Shown here one piece after another: positions 8,353 to 17,750 of a stretch of 64,000 nt of DNA. The translations under genes were made by a program, and so were the position numbers. Each line of letters begins with the position of its first letter. Position 1 is the stretch's first letter. The notes under the pieces were generated by a model, which saw only the letters and a list, made by a program, of their open reading frames with translations, was not told the DNA's origin and did not search any database. Source of the stretch: Seminibacterium arietis (GTDB taxonomy: Bacteria; Pseudomonadota; Gammaproteobacteria; Enterobacterales; Pasteurellaceae); NCBI RefSeq assembly GCF_042675725.1, contig NZ_JBHTJN010000028.1, forward strand, positions 28,736 to 92,735, given 5' to 3'.

Positions 8353-10923
8353 ATGAATATTGGTAAATTTACTACTAGATTCCAACAAGCATTGCAAGAA
8401 GCACATTCTTTGGCTTTAGGCAAAGATCATCAATTTATTGAGCCTGTTCATTTACTGATTTCACTTTTAAATCAGCAAGGTGGTTCTGTATCATCAATTT
8501 TGACTGCGAGTGGTGCGAATGTTGTGTTATTACGCAATGAATTAAACACGGAATTAAATCGTTTACCACAAGTTTCAGGAAATGGTGGAGATGTACAAAT
8601 ATCACGGCATCTAGTAAATGCATTAAATTTGTGTGATAAGTTAGCACAGCAAAAGCAAGATAAGTTTATTTCATCTGAATTATTTTTATTAGCAGCGGTA
8701 GAAGAAAAAAGTAGTTTAGGTGATATTTTACGTAAGTGCGGTGTGAAAAAAGAAAATTTGCAACAAGCAATTCAGCAAGTGCGTGGAGGTGAAAAAGTGA
8801 ATGATCAAAATGCAGAAGAAAATCGTCAAGCACTAGAAAAATACACGATTGATTTAACTGAACGTGCCGAAAGTGGTAAGCTTGACCCTGTGATTGGGCG
8901 AGATGAAGAGATCCGTCGTGCTATTCAAGTTTTACAACGGCGAACTAAAAATAATCCAGTATTAATTGGTGAGCCTGGTGTGGGGAAAACAGCGATCGTT
9001 GAAGGGCTTGCACAGCGTATAGTCAATGGTGAAGTACCTGAAGGATTAAAAAATAAACGTGTCCTTTCCCTTGATATGGGAGCATTAATTGCAGGAGCAA
9101 AATATCGTGGAGAATTTGAAGAGCGGTTAAAATCAGTATTAAATGAGCTAGCTAAAGAAGAAGGGCGAGTGATTTTATTTATTGATGAAATTCATACTAT
9201 GGTAGGGGCAGGTAAAACAGATGGAGCAATGGATGCTGGGAACTTGTTGAAACCATCTCTTGCTCGCGGTGAATTACATTGTGTTGGGGCGACAACTCTT
9301 GATGAATATCGTCAATATATTGAAAAAGATGCCGCACTTGAACGTCGTTTCCAAAAGGTGTTTGTTGATGAACCATCAGTGGAAGACACGATTGCAATTT
9401 TACGTGGACTAAAAGAACGCTATGAGATTCATCATCATGTACAAATTACGGATCCAGCTATCGTAGCTGCGGCAACATTGTCTCATCGCTATATTTCTGA
9501 TCGTCAGTTACCTGATAAAGCAATTGATTTGATTGATGAGGCTGCTTCAAGTATTCGCATGGAAATTGATTCTAAGCCAGAACCGTTAGATCGTTTAGAT
9601 CGTCGCATTATTCAATTAAAATTAGAGCAACAAGCATTGCAAAAAGAAGATGATAACGCCAGTCGTAAACGGTTAGAAATGCTAGAACAAGAATTAGCAG
9701 AGAAAGAAAAAGAATATGCTGAATTAGAAGAAGTATGGAAAGCTGAAAAAGCAGCTGTATCGGGTACACAGCACATTAAAGCAGAGCTAGAAAATGCTCG
9801 TACTCAAATGGAACAAGCTCGTCGTGCTGGAGATTTGAGCAAAATGTCGGAATTGCAATATGGTCGTATTCCAGAACTTGAAAAACAACTTACAGCAGCA
9901 GAAAGTGCAGAAAACAAGGAAATGACATTACTTCGTTATAGAGTGACGGAAGAAGAAATTGCAGAAGTATTATCTCGTGCTACGGGTATTCCTGTTGCGA
10001 AAATGATGGAGGGAGAAAAAGAAAAATTATTGCGAATGGAGCAAGAATTACATAAACGAGTAATTGGTCAGCAAGAAGCTGTAGTTGCGGTTGCAAATGC
10101 GATTCGTCGTAGCCGAGCAGGATTATCTGATCCAAATCGTCCAATTGGATCATTCCTCTTTTTGGGACCTACGGGGGTTGGTAAAACAGAACTATGTAAA
10201 ACTCTTGCGAATTTCTTGTTTGATGATGAAACAGCAATGGTTCGCATTGATATGTCAGAGTTTATGGAAAAGCATAGTGTATCTCGTTTAGTTGGGGCAC
10301 CGCCAGGATATGTAGGTTATGAAGAAGGTGGATATTTAACGGAGGCTGTTCGTCGTCGTCCATATTCTGTTGTGCTACTTGATGAAGTAGAAAAAGCACA
10401 TGCAGATGTATTTAATATCTTGTTACAAGTACTAGACGACGGACGTTTAACTGATGGGCAAGGTCGTACAGTCGATTTCCGTAATACAGTTGTTATTATG
10501 ACATCAAACTTGGGATCAGATTTAATCCAAGAACATCAATCAGAAGGGTACGATAAAATTAAACAAACAGTAATGTCGGTAGTAGGAATGCATTTCCGTC
10601 CTGAGTTTATTAACCGTATTGACGAAACAGTGGTATTCCATCCACTAGGAAAAGAAAATATTCGAGCTATTGCACAAATTCAGTTGCAACGTTTGATTAA
10701 ACGAATGGAAAGTCATGGTTATCAGATTCAATTCAGTGATGCGGCGTTAGATCACCTTGGTGAAGTTGGATATGATCCTATTTACGGGGCAAGACCATTA
10801 AAACGGGCGATTCAACAAGAAGTTGAAAATCCTCTAGCACAACAAATTTTATCTGGCAGTTTGTTACCAGGAAAATTGATTACTATTAGTTATTTTGATA
10901 ATAAAATTGTTGCAAAACAGTAA
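8353..10923 (+). CDS. clpB: Disaggregase chaperone ClpB
   Basis: ClpB is the hexameric AAA+ disaggregase that, with DnaK, resolubilises aggregated proteins after heat stress. The 856-residue protein contains the N domain (FTTRFQQALQEAHSLAL), a first ATPase with Walker A GEPGVGKTA (about 206), the long coiled-coil middle domain (about 400-550) and a second ATPase with Walker A GPTGVGKTE (about 605). I start at the ATG at 8353, directly behind CGGAGG. A reading from 8323 adds ten residues with no ribosome binding site, and 856 aa is the length I remember for H. influenzae ClpB. A strong USS-pair terminator follows the gene. Confidence 0.97.
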   Translation: MNIGKFTTRFQQALQEAHSLALGKDHQFIEPVHLLISLLNQQGGSVSSILTASGANVVLLRNELNTELNRLPQVSGNGGDVQISRHLVNALNLCDKLAQQKQDKFISSELFLLAAVEEKSSLGDILRKCGVKKENLQQAIQQVRGGEKVNDQNAEENRQALEKYTIDLTERAESGKLDPVIGRDEEIRRAIQVLQRRTKNNPVLIGEPGVGKTAIVEGLAQRIVNGEVPEGLKNKRVLSLDMGALIAGAKYRGEFEERLKSVLNELAKEEGRVILFIDEIHTMVGAGKTDGAMDAGNLLKPSLARGELHCVGATTLDEYRQYIEKDAALERRFQKVFVDEPSVEDTIAILRGLKERYEIHHHVQITDPAIVAAATLSHRYISDRQLPDKAIDLIDEAASSIRMEIDSKPEPLDRLDRRIIQLKLEQQALQKEDDNASRKRLEMLEQELAEKEKEYAELEEVWKAEKAAVSGTQHIKAELENARTQMEQARRAGDLSKMSELQYGRIPELEKQLTAAESAENKEMTLLRYRVTEEEIAEVLSRATGIPVAKMMEGEKEKLLRMEQELHKRVIGQQEAVVAVANAIRRSRAGLSDPNRPIGSFLFLGPTGVGKTELCKTLANFLFDDETAMVRIDMSEFMEKHSVSRLVGAPPGYVGYEEGGYLTEAVRRRPYSVVLLDEVEKAHADVFNILLQVLDDGRLTDGQGRTVDFRNTVVIMTSNLGSDLIQEHQSEGYDKIKQTVMSVVGMHFRPEFINRIDETVVFHPLGKENIRAIAQIQLQRLIKRMESHGYQIQFSDAALDHLGEVGYDPIYGARPLKRAIQQEVENPLAQQILSGSLLPGKLITISYFDNKIVAKQ

Positions 10924-10936
10924 TAAATATAAGAAA

Positions 10937-10995
10937 AAATAACCGCACTTGTTACTTAAAAGACAGAATCTCTGTGTTAAAGTGCGGTTATTTTA
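10937..10995 (+). terminator. USS-pair terminator after clpB
   Basis: AAATAACCGCACTT pairs with AAGTGCGGTTATTT across a loop of about 28 bases and ends in four T. Both arms contain a perfect uptake signal. This is a typical Pasteurellaceae use of inverted USS as a transcription stop. Confidence 0.75.
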
Positions 10996-11087
10996 TTGAA
11001 ATTTTTTAATAAAATAACTTTTCTCATCAAAACCTATCATATTATTTCTCCTAATCTTAAAGAGCAATCGATTACTTAAAAATATTT

Positions 11088-11103
11088 TGTGATGGATTTC
11101 ACA
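11088..11103. promoter_or_regulatory. CRP-type site upstream of cpdB
   Basis: TGTGATGGATTTCACA is an exact TGTGA-N6-TCACA match, 92 bp before the cpdB start. It suggests cAMP-CRP control of the nucleotidase gene. The rest of the 272-bp spacer holds the clpB terminator and no other gene. Confidence 0.75.
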
Positions 11104-11195
11104 AATTTATGTTTTTTATCTATTTCGCAGTAAATTTTATATTATAGTTTTTCACAAACGAAGACTTTTTACTCTCTACAACAAAGGAATAAAAA

Positions 11196-13166
11196 ATGGA
11201 CAGAAGACATTTTTTGAAATTGGGTGCTGCTGGAATTCTAGTGTTGACTACAGGGCGTTACGCGAGTGCAGTAGCGAAAAATCCAACTACTTTACGTATT
11301 ATTGCGACAACAGACGTGCATAGTTTTTTAACTGATTTTGATTACTATAAAGATGCCCCAACAGAAAAATTTGGTTTTGCTCGAACAGCTACATTAATCG
11401 ATCAAGCTCGCAAAGAAGCAGTGAATTCTGTTTTAGTCGATAACGGTGATTTGATTCAAGGGAATCCAATCGCTGATTATCAATATGCGATTGGCTATAA
11501 AGAAGGTAAAGAAAATCCTGCAATAGCAGCATTAAATGAGATGAATTATGACGCAGGTACATTGGGAAATCATGAGTTTAATTATGGTTTGAAATATCTT
11601 GATGATTGTATTAAACAAGCACAATTTCCAATTGTGAATGCAAATGTCGTAAAAATTGGCTCAGAAGAGCCAATGTTTAAGCCTTATTTTATTCAGAAAA
11701 AAGAAGTCATTGATGAAAAAGGTGTTAAAAATATAGTTAATATTGGCTATGTAGGCTTTGTACCACCACAAATTATGGTATGGGATAAAGCAAATTTAGA
11801 TGGAAAAGTAGAAACTCGTGATATTGTCAAAACAGCTAAAAAATACGTTCCAATGATGAAAAAAGCGGGAGCAGATATTATCATTGCTCTTGCCCATACA
11901 GGTCCATCAGATGAACCTTACCACGAGGGAGCAGAAAATTCTGCATTTTATCTAGCAGATGTCAAAGGTATTGATGCGGTAATTTTTGGACACTCACACC
12001 GTTTATTTCCAAATAAAGAATTTATAAAATCACCCAATGCCAATGTTGAAAAAGGGACTGTGAAAGGTATACCAGAAAGTATGGCAGGATATTGGGGAAA
12101 TAATATTAGTGTAGTGGATCTAACTATTGTAAAAGAAAATGGAAAATGGATTGTTACAGATGGTAAAGCAGTTTTACGACCAATTTATGATGGTGCATCA
12201 AAAACCGCTACTGTAAAAAGTCATCCAAAAATCACCGCACTTTTGCAGCCAGTTCATGAAGCAACTCGTAATTTTGTTGCTCAGCCAATTGGTAATGCAA
12301 CTGATAATATGTATAGCTATTTAGCATTAGTACAAGATGATCCAACAATTCAAATTGTGAATCAGGCACAAAAAGCATACGTAGAACAGGCTGTTAAAGC
12401 AATGCCACATCTTGCAGGAATTCCTATTTTAAGTGCAGGAGCTCCATTTAAGGCAGGTGGTCGTAAAAATGATCCGACAAGCTATACTGAAGTAGATAAA
12501 GGTAAATTAACTTTCCGCAATGCAGCAGATTTGTATCTTTATCCAAATACTTTAGTTGTAGTAAAAGTAAGTGGTGCAGAACTAAAAGAATGGCTTGAGT
12601 GTAGTGCGGGAATGTTTAAGCAGATTGATCCAAATACAGATAAGCCTCAAAGTTTGTTAGATTGGGAAGAATTCCGAACTTATAATTTTGATGTCATTGA
12701 TGGGGTAAATTATCAATTTGATATTACGAAACCTCCTCGTTATAACGGTGAGTGTAAAATGATAAATCCACAGACTGAAAGAGTAGTGAACTTGACTTAT
12801 CAGGGAAAACCCGTTGATCCAAAAGCTGAGTTTTTAATTGCGACTAACAATTATCGAGCTTATGGTAATAAATTCCCTGGAACTGGAGATAGTCATATTG
12901 TTTTCGCTGCACCAGATGAAAATCGTCAAATTTTAGCAAACTACATTAGTGAGCAAAGTAAGATAAATGGGCATGTTAATCCAAAATCTGATAAAAATTG
13001 GCGACTAGCGAAGATTAACAGTAAAGTTAAACTTAACATTTTGTTCGAAACATCACCAAGCGATAAAGCCAAAGCTTTCATTAAGGAAAATGCACAATAT
13101 CCAATGGAATTTACAGCAAATGATGAGCTAGGCTTTGCTCTGTACCGAATTGATTTGACGAAATAA
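11196..13166 (+). CDS. cpdB: 2',3'-cyclic-nucleotide 2'-phosphodiesterase / 3'-nucleotidase
   Basis: CpdB is a periplasmic metallophosphoesterase that opens 2',3'-cyclic nucleotides and removes the 3'-phosphate, supplying nucleosides. The 656-residue protein has the metal-binding blocks TTDVHS (about residue 37), DNGDLIQG (about 87), GNHEFNYG and GHSHR in the catalytic domain, followed by a 5'-nucleotidase-type C-terminal domain. The N terminus DRRHFLKLGAAG followed by a hydrophobic stretch and ASA looks like a twin-arginine signal rather than a Sec signal. GGAAT precedes the ATG. It stands alone between the clpB and groE units, with a good CRP site upstream. The length matches E. coli CpdB. 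Confidence 0.92.
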   Translation: MDRRHFLKLGAAGILVLTTGRYASAVAKNPTTLRIIATTDVHSFLTDFDYYKDAPTEKFGFARTATLIDQARKEAVNSVLVDNGDLIQGNPIADYQYAIGYKEGKENPAIAALNEMNYDAGTLGNHEFNYGLKYLDDCIKQAQFPIVNANVVKIGSEEPMFKPYFIQKKEVIDEKGVKNIVNIGYVGFVPPQIMVWDKANLDGKVETRDIVKTAKKYVPMMKKAGADIIIALAHTGPSDEPYHEGAENSAFYLADVKGIDAVIFGHSHRLFPNKEFIKSPNANVEKGTVKGIPESMAGYWGNNISVVDLTIVKENGKWIVTDGKAVLRPIYDGASKTATVKSHPKITALLQPVHEATRNFVAQPIGNATDNMYSYLALVQDDPTIQIVNQAQKAYVEQAVKAMPHLAGIPILSAGAPFKAGGRKNDPTSYTEVDKGKLTFRNAADLYLYPNTLVVVKVSGAELKEWLECSAGMFKQIDPNTDKPQSLLDWEEFRTYNFDVIDGVNYQFDITKPPRYNGECKMINPQTERVVNLTYQGKPVDPKAEFLIATNNYRAYGNKFPGTGDSHIVFAAPDENRQILANYISEQSKINGHVNPKSDKNWRLAKINSKVKLNILFETSPSDKAKAFIKENAQYPMEFTANDELGFALYRIDLTK

Positions 13167-13330
13167 TGCTGTTTAGTTAACTTATAGTAGTAGTTAGTTG
13201 TTGCTGTGCTTATCTCAATTGTTAAGTAAAGTTGAAAACATTTTATGTTTTAGTATGCAATAGAAATTTTAGTAAATTTATTAATGAGTTAGTTTTTTAA
13301 TAAAGATAAAAAAATAATTTTATTTTTTTA

Positions 13331-13359
13331 CTTGAAACATAAAATATGAACCCCATATA
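13331..13359 (+). promoter_or_regulatory. Sigma-32 heat-shock promoter of groESL
   Basis: CTTGAAA, a 13-base spacer and CCCCATATA match the heat-shock consensus almost perfectly. It lies 46 bp before the groES start, as expected for a sigma-32-driven groE operon. There is no CIRCE repeat. Confidence 0.9.
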
Positions 13360-13404
13360 AAGTCTGATTTTAAATCATTATTAAATTTAAAAAAGGACAT
13401 TGAT

Positions 13405-13695
13405 ATGAATATTCGACCATTACATGATCGTGTGATCATCAAACGTGAAGAAGTAGAAACCTTATCTGCAGGCGGTATTGTGTTGACAGGTTCAGCAGCA
13501 ACTAAATCTACTAGAGCAAAAGTATTGGCAGTGGGTAAAGGGCGTATTTTAGAAAACGGAACTGTACAGCCTCTTGATGTAAAAATAGGCGATACTGTAA
13601 TTTTTAACGAAGGTTACGGTGTGAAAACAGAAAAAATTGATGGCGAAGAAATACTAATTGTTTCTGAAAGCGATATTTTAGCTATCGTGGAATAA
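13405..13695 (+). CDS. groES: Co-chaperonin GroES
   Basis: GroES forms the seven-subunit lid of the GroEL folding chamber. The 96-residue sequence begins MNIRPLHDRVIIKREE and carries the mobile-loop segment SAGGIVLTGSAA (about residues 21-32) and the C-terminal EILIVSESDILAIVE. AAAAGGA lies ahead of the ATG. groEL follows 73 bp downstream, with a USS in the spacer. The upstream sigma-32 promoter should drive both. Confidence 0.98.
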   Translation: MNIRPLHDRVIIKREEVETLSAGGIVLTGSAATKSTRAKVLAVGKGRILENGTVQPLDVKIGDTVIFNEGYGVKTEKIDGEEILIVSESDILAIVE

Positions 13696-13768
13696 TTTTG
13701 AACGTAAAGTGCGGTGGAAAAACACCCTAATTTTCAGTCAATTTACAAATTTACAAGAGGATTAAAAA

Positions 13769-15412
13769 ATGGCAGTGAAAGATGTAAAATTTGGTAATGA
13801 AGCTCGTGCAAAAATGCTAGCAGGGGTTAATGTATTAGCAGATGCAGTAAAAGTAACTTTAGGTCCAAAAGGACGCAATGTAATTTTAGATAAAGCATTT
13901 GGTGCTCCAGCAATCACTAAAGATGGTGTATCAGTAGCTCGTGAAATCGAATTAGAAGATAAATTCGAAAATATGGGAGCTCAAATGGTTAAAGAAGTTG
14001 CATCAAAAGCAAATGATGCTGCAGGTGACGGCACAACAACTGCAACAGTATTAGCTCAAGCAGTGATCAATGAAGGATTGAAAGCTGTCGCAGCTGGCAT
14101 GAATCCGATGGACTTGAAACGCGGTATTGATAAAGCAGTGAATGCAGTAGTAGCAGAATTAAAAAATCTATCTAAACCTTGTGAAACATCAAAAGAAATT
14201 GAACAAGTTGGTACAATTTCAGCTAACTCTGACAGTGTGGTTGGAAAATTGATTGCTCAAGCAATGGAAAAAGTAGGTAAAGAAGGCGTAATTACTGTAG
14301 AAGATGGAACAGGTTTGGAAGATGAATTGGATGTAGTTGAAGGTATGCAATTTGACCGCGGCTACTTATCTCCTTACTTCATTAATAAGCCAGAAACAGC
14401 AACAGTAGAATTAGAAAATCCATTTTTATTGTTAGTAGATAAAAAAATATCTAATATTCGTGAATTATTACCAGTATTGGAAGCCGTCGCAAAATCAGGT
14501 AAACCATTATTGATTATTGCGGAAGATGTAGAGGGTGAAGCGTTAGCGACTCTAGTAGTAAATACAATGCGTGGAATCGTAAAAGTAGCAGCAGTAAAAG
14601 CTCCTGGTTTTGGTGATCGCCGTAAAGCAATGCTACAAGATATTGCAATTTTGACTTCAGGTACAGTTATTTCTGAAGAAATTGGCATGGAGCTAGAAAA
14701 AGCAACTTTAGAAGAGCTTGGTCAAGCTAAACGTGTAGTAATTAATAAAGATAATACAACTATTATTGATGGAATTGGTGATGAGTCCCAAATTAAAGGA
14801 CGTGTAGCACAAATTCGTCAACAAATTGAGGAAAGTACTTCTGATTACGACAAGGAAAAATTGCAAGAACGTGTTGCAAAACTTGCTGGCGGTGTAGCTG
14901 TAATCAAAGTAGGTGCTGCTACTGAAGTAGAAATGAAAGAGAAAAAAGATCGTGTCGAAGATGCATTACATGCTACTCGTGCAGCTGTTGAAGAAGGTGT
15001 GGTTGCAGGTGGTGGTGTCGCTCTTGTTCGTGCGGCAACAAAAGTTATTGATACTGTAAAAGGTGATAACGAAGACCAAAATGTAGGTATTAAACTAGCA
15101 TTACGTGCAATGGAAGCTCCACTCCGCCAAATTGTTGCAAATGCAGGTGAAGAAGCATCAGTAGTTGCAAGTGCGGTAAAAAATGGCGAAGGAAACTTTG
15201 GTTACAACGCTGGTACAGAACAGTATGGCGATATGGTGGAAATGGGGATTTTAGATCCAACTAAAGTTACTCGTTCAGCTCTTCAATTTGCTGCTTCTAT
15301 AGCTGGTCTGATGATCACTACAGAATGTATGGTTACTGAGTTACCAAAAGATGATAAAGCAGATTTAGGTGCTGGCATGGGTGGCATGGGCGGTATGGGT
15401 GGAATGATGTAA
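13769..15412 (+). CDS. groEL: Chaperonin GroEL
   Basis: GroEL is the double-ring ATP-dependent chaperonin that folds cytoplasmic proteins. The 547-residue protein shows the ATP-site motifs VTLGPKGRNV and GDGTTTATVLAQ, the apical-domain segment GYLSPYFIN and the flexible GGM-rich tail at the C terminus (GMGGMGGMGGMM). AAGAGGA precedes the ATG. It is second in the groESL operon and is followed by a strong terminator. A USS is embedded within the coding region near 15170. Confidence 0.99.
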   Translation: MAVKDVKFGNEARAKMLAGVNVLADAVKVTLGPKGRNVILDKAFGAPAITKDGVSVAREIELEDKFENMGAQMVKEVASKANDAAGDGTTTATVLAQAVINEGLKAVAAGMNPMDLKRGIDKAVNAVVAELKNLSKPCETSKEIEQVGTISANSDSVVGKLIAQAMEKVGKEGVITVEDGTGLEDELDVVEGMQFDRGYLSPYFINKPETATVELENPFLLLVDKKISNIRELLPVLEAVAKSGKPLLIIAEDVEGEALATLVVNTMRGIVKVAAVKAPGFGDRRKAMLQDIAILTSGTVISEEIGMELEKATLEELGQAKRVVINKDNTTIIDGIGDESQIKGRVAQIRQQIEESTSDYDKEKLQERVAKLAGGVAVIKVGAATEVEMKEKKDRVEDALHATRAAVEEGVVAGGGVALVRAATKVIDTVKGDNEDQNVGIKLALRAMEAPLRQIVANAGEEASVVASAVKNGEGNFGYNAGTEQYGDMVEMGILDPTKVTRSALQFAASIAGLMITTECMVTELPKDDKADLGAGMGGMGGMGGMM

Positions 15413-15450
15413 TTCCATTTGCTCTTACCTATTATAGCTTTTAATATTAG

Positions 15451-15477
15451 CCCTCGTTTTGACAACGAGGGTTTTTT
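15451..15477 (+). terminator. Terminator of groESL
   Basis: CCCTCGTT and AACGAGGG form an 8-bp GC-rich stem with a five-base loop (TTGAC), followed by six T. It lies 39 bp after the groEL stop. Confidence 0.9.
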
Positions 15478-15560
15478 ATTCATATTTTAGTTCTTTTTCA
15501 AAATATAAGTTCATGCTATGCTAAGTAAATTTTTATTTAAAATCAAAATAATAGAAAACT

Positions 15561-16817
15561 ATGCAAACTAACAATCATTTAACACAAACAACTTTTTCTG
15601 ATTTACCTTTGAATTCAACAGTTTTGACAGCTTTACAACAAAATGGATTTCATTATTGCACGCCAATTCAAGCTCTCTCCTTGCCAATTACATTACGAGG
15701 AAACGATGTTGCGGGACAAGCACAAACAGGTACAGGAAAAACAATCGCATTTTTAACCGCAGTTTTTCATCATTTAGTAGAAAATACGACTGGAAAATCA
15801 AAACAGTTAAGAGCTTTAATATTAGCTCCTACGCGTGAATTAGCAGTGCAAATTGAGCAAGATGCAAAATTTTTATCGAACTCTACTGGATTAAAGACAG
15901 GTTTAGCGTATGGTGGTGATGGGTATGATAAACAACTGAAAGTAATCGAACAAGGTGTTGATATTTTAATAGGAACGACAGGTAGAGTCATCGATTATAT
16001 TAAACAAGGTATCGTGCAATTAGATTTTATTGAAGTTGTAGTATTAGATGAAGCAGATCGTATGTTTGATCTTGGTTTTATTAGAGATATTCGTTACTTA
16101 TTACGCAAATGTCCAGCTCCTTCACAACGTTTGACGATGCTGTTTTCTGCCACGCTTTCTTACAAAGTCCGAGAACTGGCTTTTGAAGATATGAATGAAC
16201 CTGAATATATCGAGGTTGAGCCTTTACAAAAAACGGGGCATCGTATAAAAGAAGAACTATTTTATCCTTCTAATCAGGATAAAATGGCATTATTAATGAC
16301 TCTATTAGAAGAGGAATGGCCAGAACGTTGTATTGTCTTTGCTAATACTAAGCATCGTTGCGAAGAAATTTGGGGTTATTTAGCTGCTGATGGTCATCGA
16401 GTTGGGTTACTAACAGGTGATGTTGTACAGAAAAAGCGTTTAACGCTATTGAAGCAATTTACTGATGGTGATTTAGATATTTTAGTAGCAACAGATGTGG
16501 CTGCTCGAGGACTACACATTCCAGATGTGACCCATGTATTTAATTATGATTTGCCTGATGATTGTGAAGATTATGTTCACCGTATTGGACGAACTGGTAG
16601 AGCAGGAGAAAGCGGAATCTCAATTAGTTTTGCTTGTGAAGAATATGCGATGAATCTTCCAAATATCGAAAATTATATTGGACACAATATCCCAGTTAGT
16701 CAATATGACAGTGATTCGCTGTTAACAGATTTACCAAAGCCTTATCGTCTTAAGCAAGGAAAAGTTAATTCAACACCAGTCTGTAAGAAATTTAATCAAC
16801 ATCATTATAGAAAATAG
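15561..16817 (+). CDS. rhlB: DEAD-box RNA helicase RhlB
   Basis: RhlB unwinds structured RNA within the RNase E degradosome. The 418-residue protein shows, in order, FSDLPLNSTV with the Q motif TPIQALSLPI, motif I AQTGTGKT, PTRELAVQI, VLDEADRMFDLGF, FSATLS, VATDVAARGLHIPD and HRIGRTGRAG. FxDLxL at the start and HYCTPIQALSLP are characteristic of RhlB within the family. The C-terminal tail is short and basic. It lies 148 bp after groEL and its terminator, so it has its own promoter. rne, which encodes its partner, is also in this window at 26.5 kb. Confidence 0.92.
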   Translation: MQTNNHLTQTTFSDLPLNSTVLTALQQNGFHYCTPIQALSLPITLRGNDVAGQAQTGTGKTIAFLTAVFHHLVENTTGKSKQLRALILAPTRELAVQIEQDAKFLSNSTGLKTGLAYGGDGYDKQLKVIEQGVDILIGTTGRVIDYIKQGIVQLDFIEVVVLDEADRMFDLGFIRDIRYLLRKCPAPSQRLTMLFSATLSYKVRELAFEDMNEPEYIEVEPLQKTGHRIKEELFYPSNQDKMALLMTLLEEEWPERCIVFANTKHRCEEIWGYLAADGHRVGLLTGDVVQKKRLTLLKQFTDGDLDILVATDVAARGLHIPDVTHVFNYDLPDDCEDYVHRIGRTGRAGESGISISFACEEYAMNLPNIENYIGHNIPVSQYDSDSLLTDLPKPYRLKQGKVNSTPVCKKFNQHHYRK

Positions 16818-16933
16818 TATAAATCGTTACTGTCGTTATTAGTATGAAGTGCGGTGATAATTAACGTAGTTTATATCTTACTCATCTCGTGTTAAAATCT
16901 ACTCCTTTATCAAATACTATAATAGTAGACATT

Positions 16934-17242
16934 ATGGATTTAGTTTGTTTCTTGATTAATAAATTAGAAGATTTGAAGGCTCAAGATATTTTATCTCTTG
17001 ATGTAAGAGAAAAATCTTCCGTAACTGATCACATGATCATTTGTACGGGAACATCAAATCGCCACATTGCCTCTTTGGCACAAAAATTAATTAATGAAAG
17101 TAAAGAGGCGGGATTTCAGTTTTTTGGTGAAGAAGGTCGAACTACAGCAGATTGGGTTGTAGTAGATTTTGGGCAAGCGATGGTACACATTATGCAACGT
17201 GAGAGTCGTGATATTTATCAACTAGAGAAACTTTGGAGCTAA
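16934..17242 (+). CDS. rsfS: Ribosomal silencing factor RsfS
   Basis: RsfS binds ribosomal protein uL14 and blocks subunit joining when nutrients are scarce. The protein is recognised by LEDLKAQDILSLDV, MIICTGTSNRHIASLAQ and ADWVVVDFGQAMVHIM, the hallmark of the Iojap/DUF143 family. I choose the ATG at 16934 (102 aa) because MDLVCFLINKLEDLKAQDI aligns with family starts; a reading from a GTG at 16889 adds 15 unrelated residues. It abuts rlmH with no gap and opens the cluster that runs to lipA, an order also found in E. coli. Confidence 0.93.
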   Translation: MDLVCFLINKLEDLKAQDILSLDVREKSSVTDHMIICTGTSNRHIASLAQKLINESKEAGFQFFGEEGRTTADWVVVDFGQAMVHIMQRESRDIYQLEKLWS

Positions 17243-17710
17243 ATGAAAATCCAATTAATTGCTGTTGGAACAAAAATGCCTGCATGGGTGACGGCTGGAT
17301 TTGAAGATTATCAACGTCGTTTCCCGAAAGATATGCCGTTAGAGTTAATAGAAATTCCAGCGGGAAAGCGAGGTAAAAATGCAGATATTAAACGGATATT
17401 AGAACAAGAAGGAAAAGCGATGTTAGCGGCTTGTGGAAAAAGTAAAATAGTCACACTTGACATTCCACCGAAGCCTTGGACAACTTATCAATTAGCTCAG
17501 CAGTTAGAATCTTGGAAAAATGATGGACGTAATATTTGCTTATTGATTGGAGGCCCTGAGGGACTTTCTCCTGAGTGTAAAGCTGTAGCGGAGCAAAGTT
17601 GGTCATTATCACCATTAACTTTACCACATCCTTTAGTGCGAATTATTGTAGCTGAAAGCTTGTACCGTGCATGGTCATTGACAGCAAATCATCCCTATCA
17701 TAGAGAATAA
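17243..17710 (+). CDS. rlmH: 23S rRNA pseudouridine-1915 N3-methyltransferase
   Basis: RlmH methylates the modified base m3-Psi1915 in helix 69 of 23S rRNA, acting on assembled 70S ribosomes. The 155-residue SPOUT protein has MKIQLIAVGTKMPAWV at the start, the SAM-binding knot LLIGGPEGLSPECK (about residues 103-116) and the C-terminal RIIVAESLYRAWSLTANHPYH. The ATG follows immediately after the rsfS stop, so translation is probably coupled. The length is the family norm. Confidence 0.96.
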   Translation: MKIQLIAVGTKMPAWVTAGFEDYQRRFPKDMPLELIEIPAGKRGKNADIKRILEQEGKAMLAACGKSKIVTLDIPPKPWTTYQLAQQLESWKNDGRNICLLIGGPEGLSPECKAVAEQSWSLSPLTLPHPLVRIIVAESLYRAWSLTANHPYHRE

Positions 17711-17750
17711 ATATCAATAGTAATATAAAGAATACCGAAAGAGAGAGTTA

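Noticed and set aside
15370..15412. Short tandem repeat GGCATGGGT at the end of groEL
   Set aside because: It encodes the normal GGM tail of GroEL and is not a phase-variable repeat.
14374..15483. Minus-strand frames of 66-104 codons inside groEL
   Set aside because: They are shadows of a highly conserved gene; they have no ribosome binding sites and their sequences are low in complexity.
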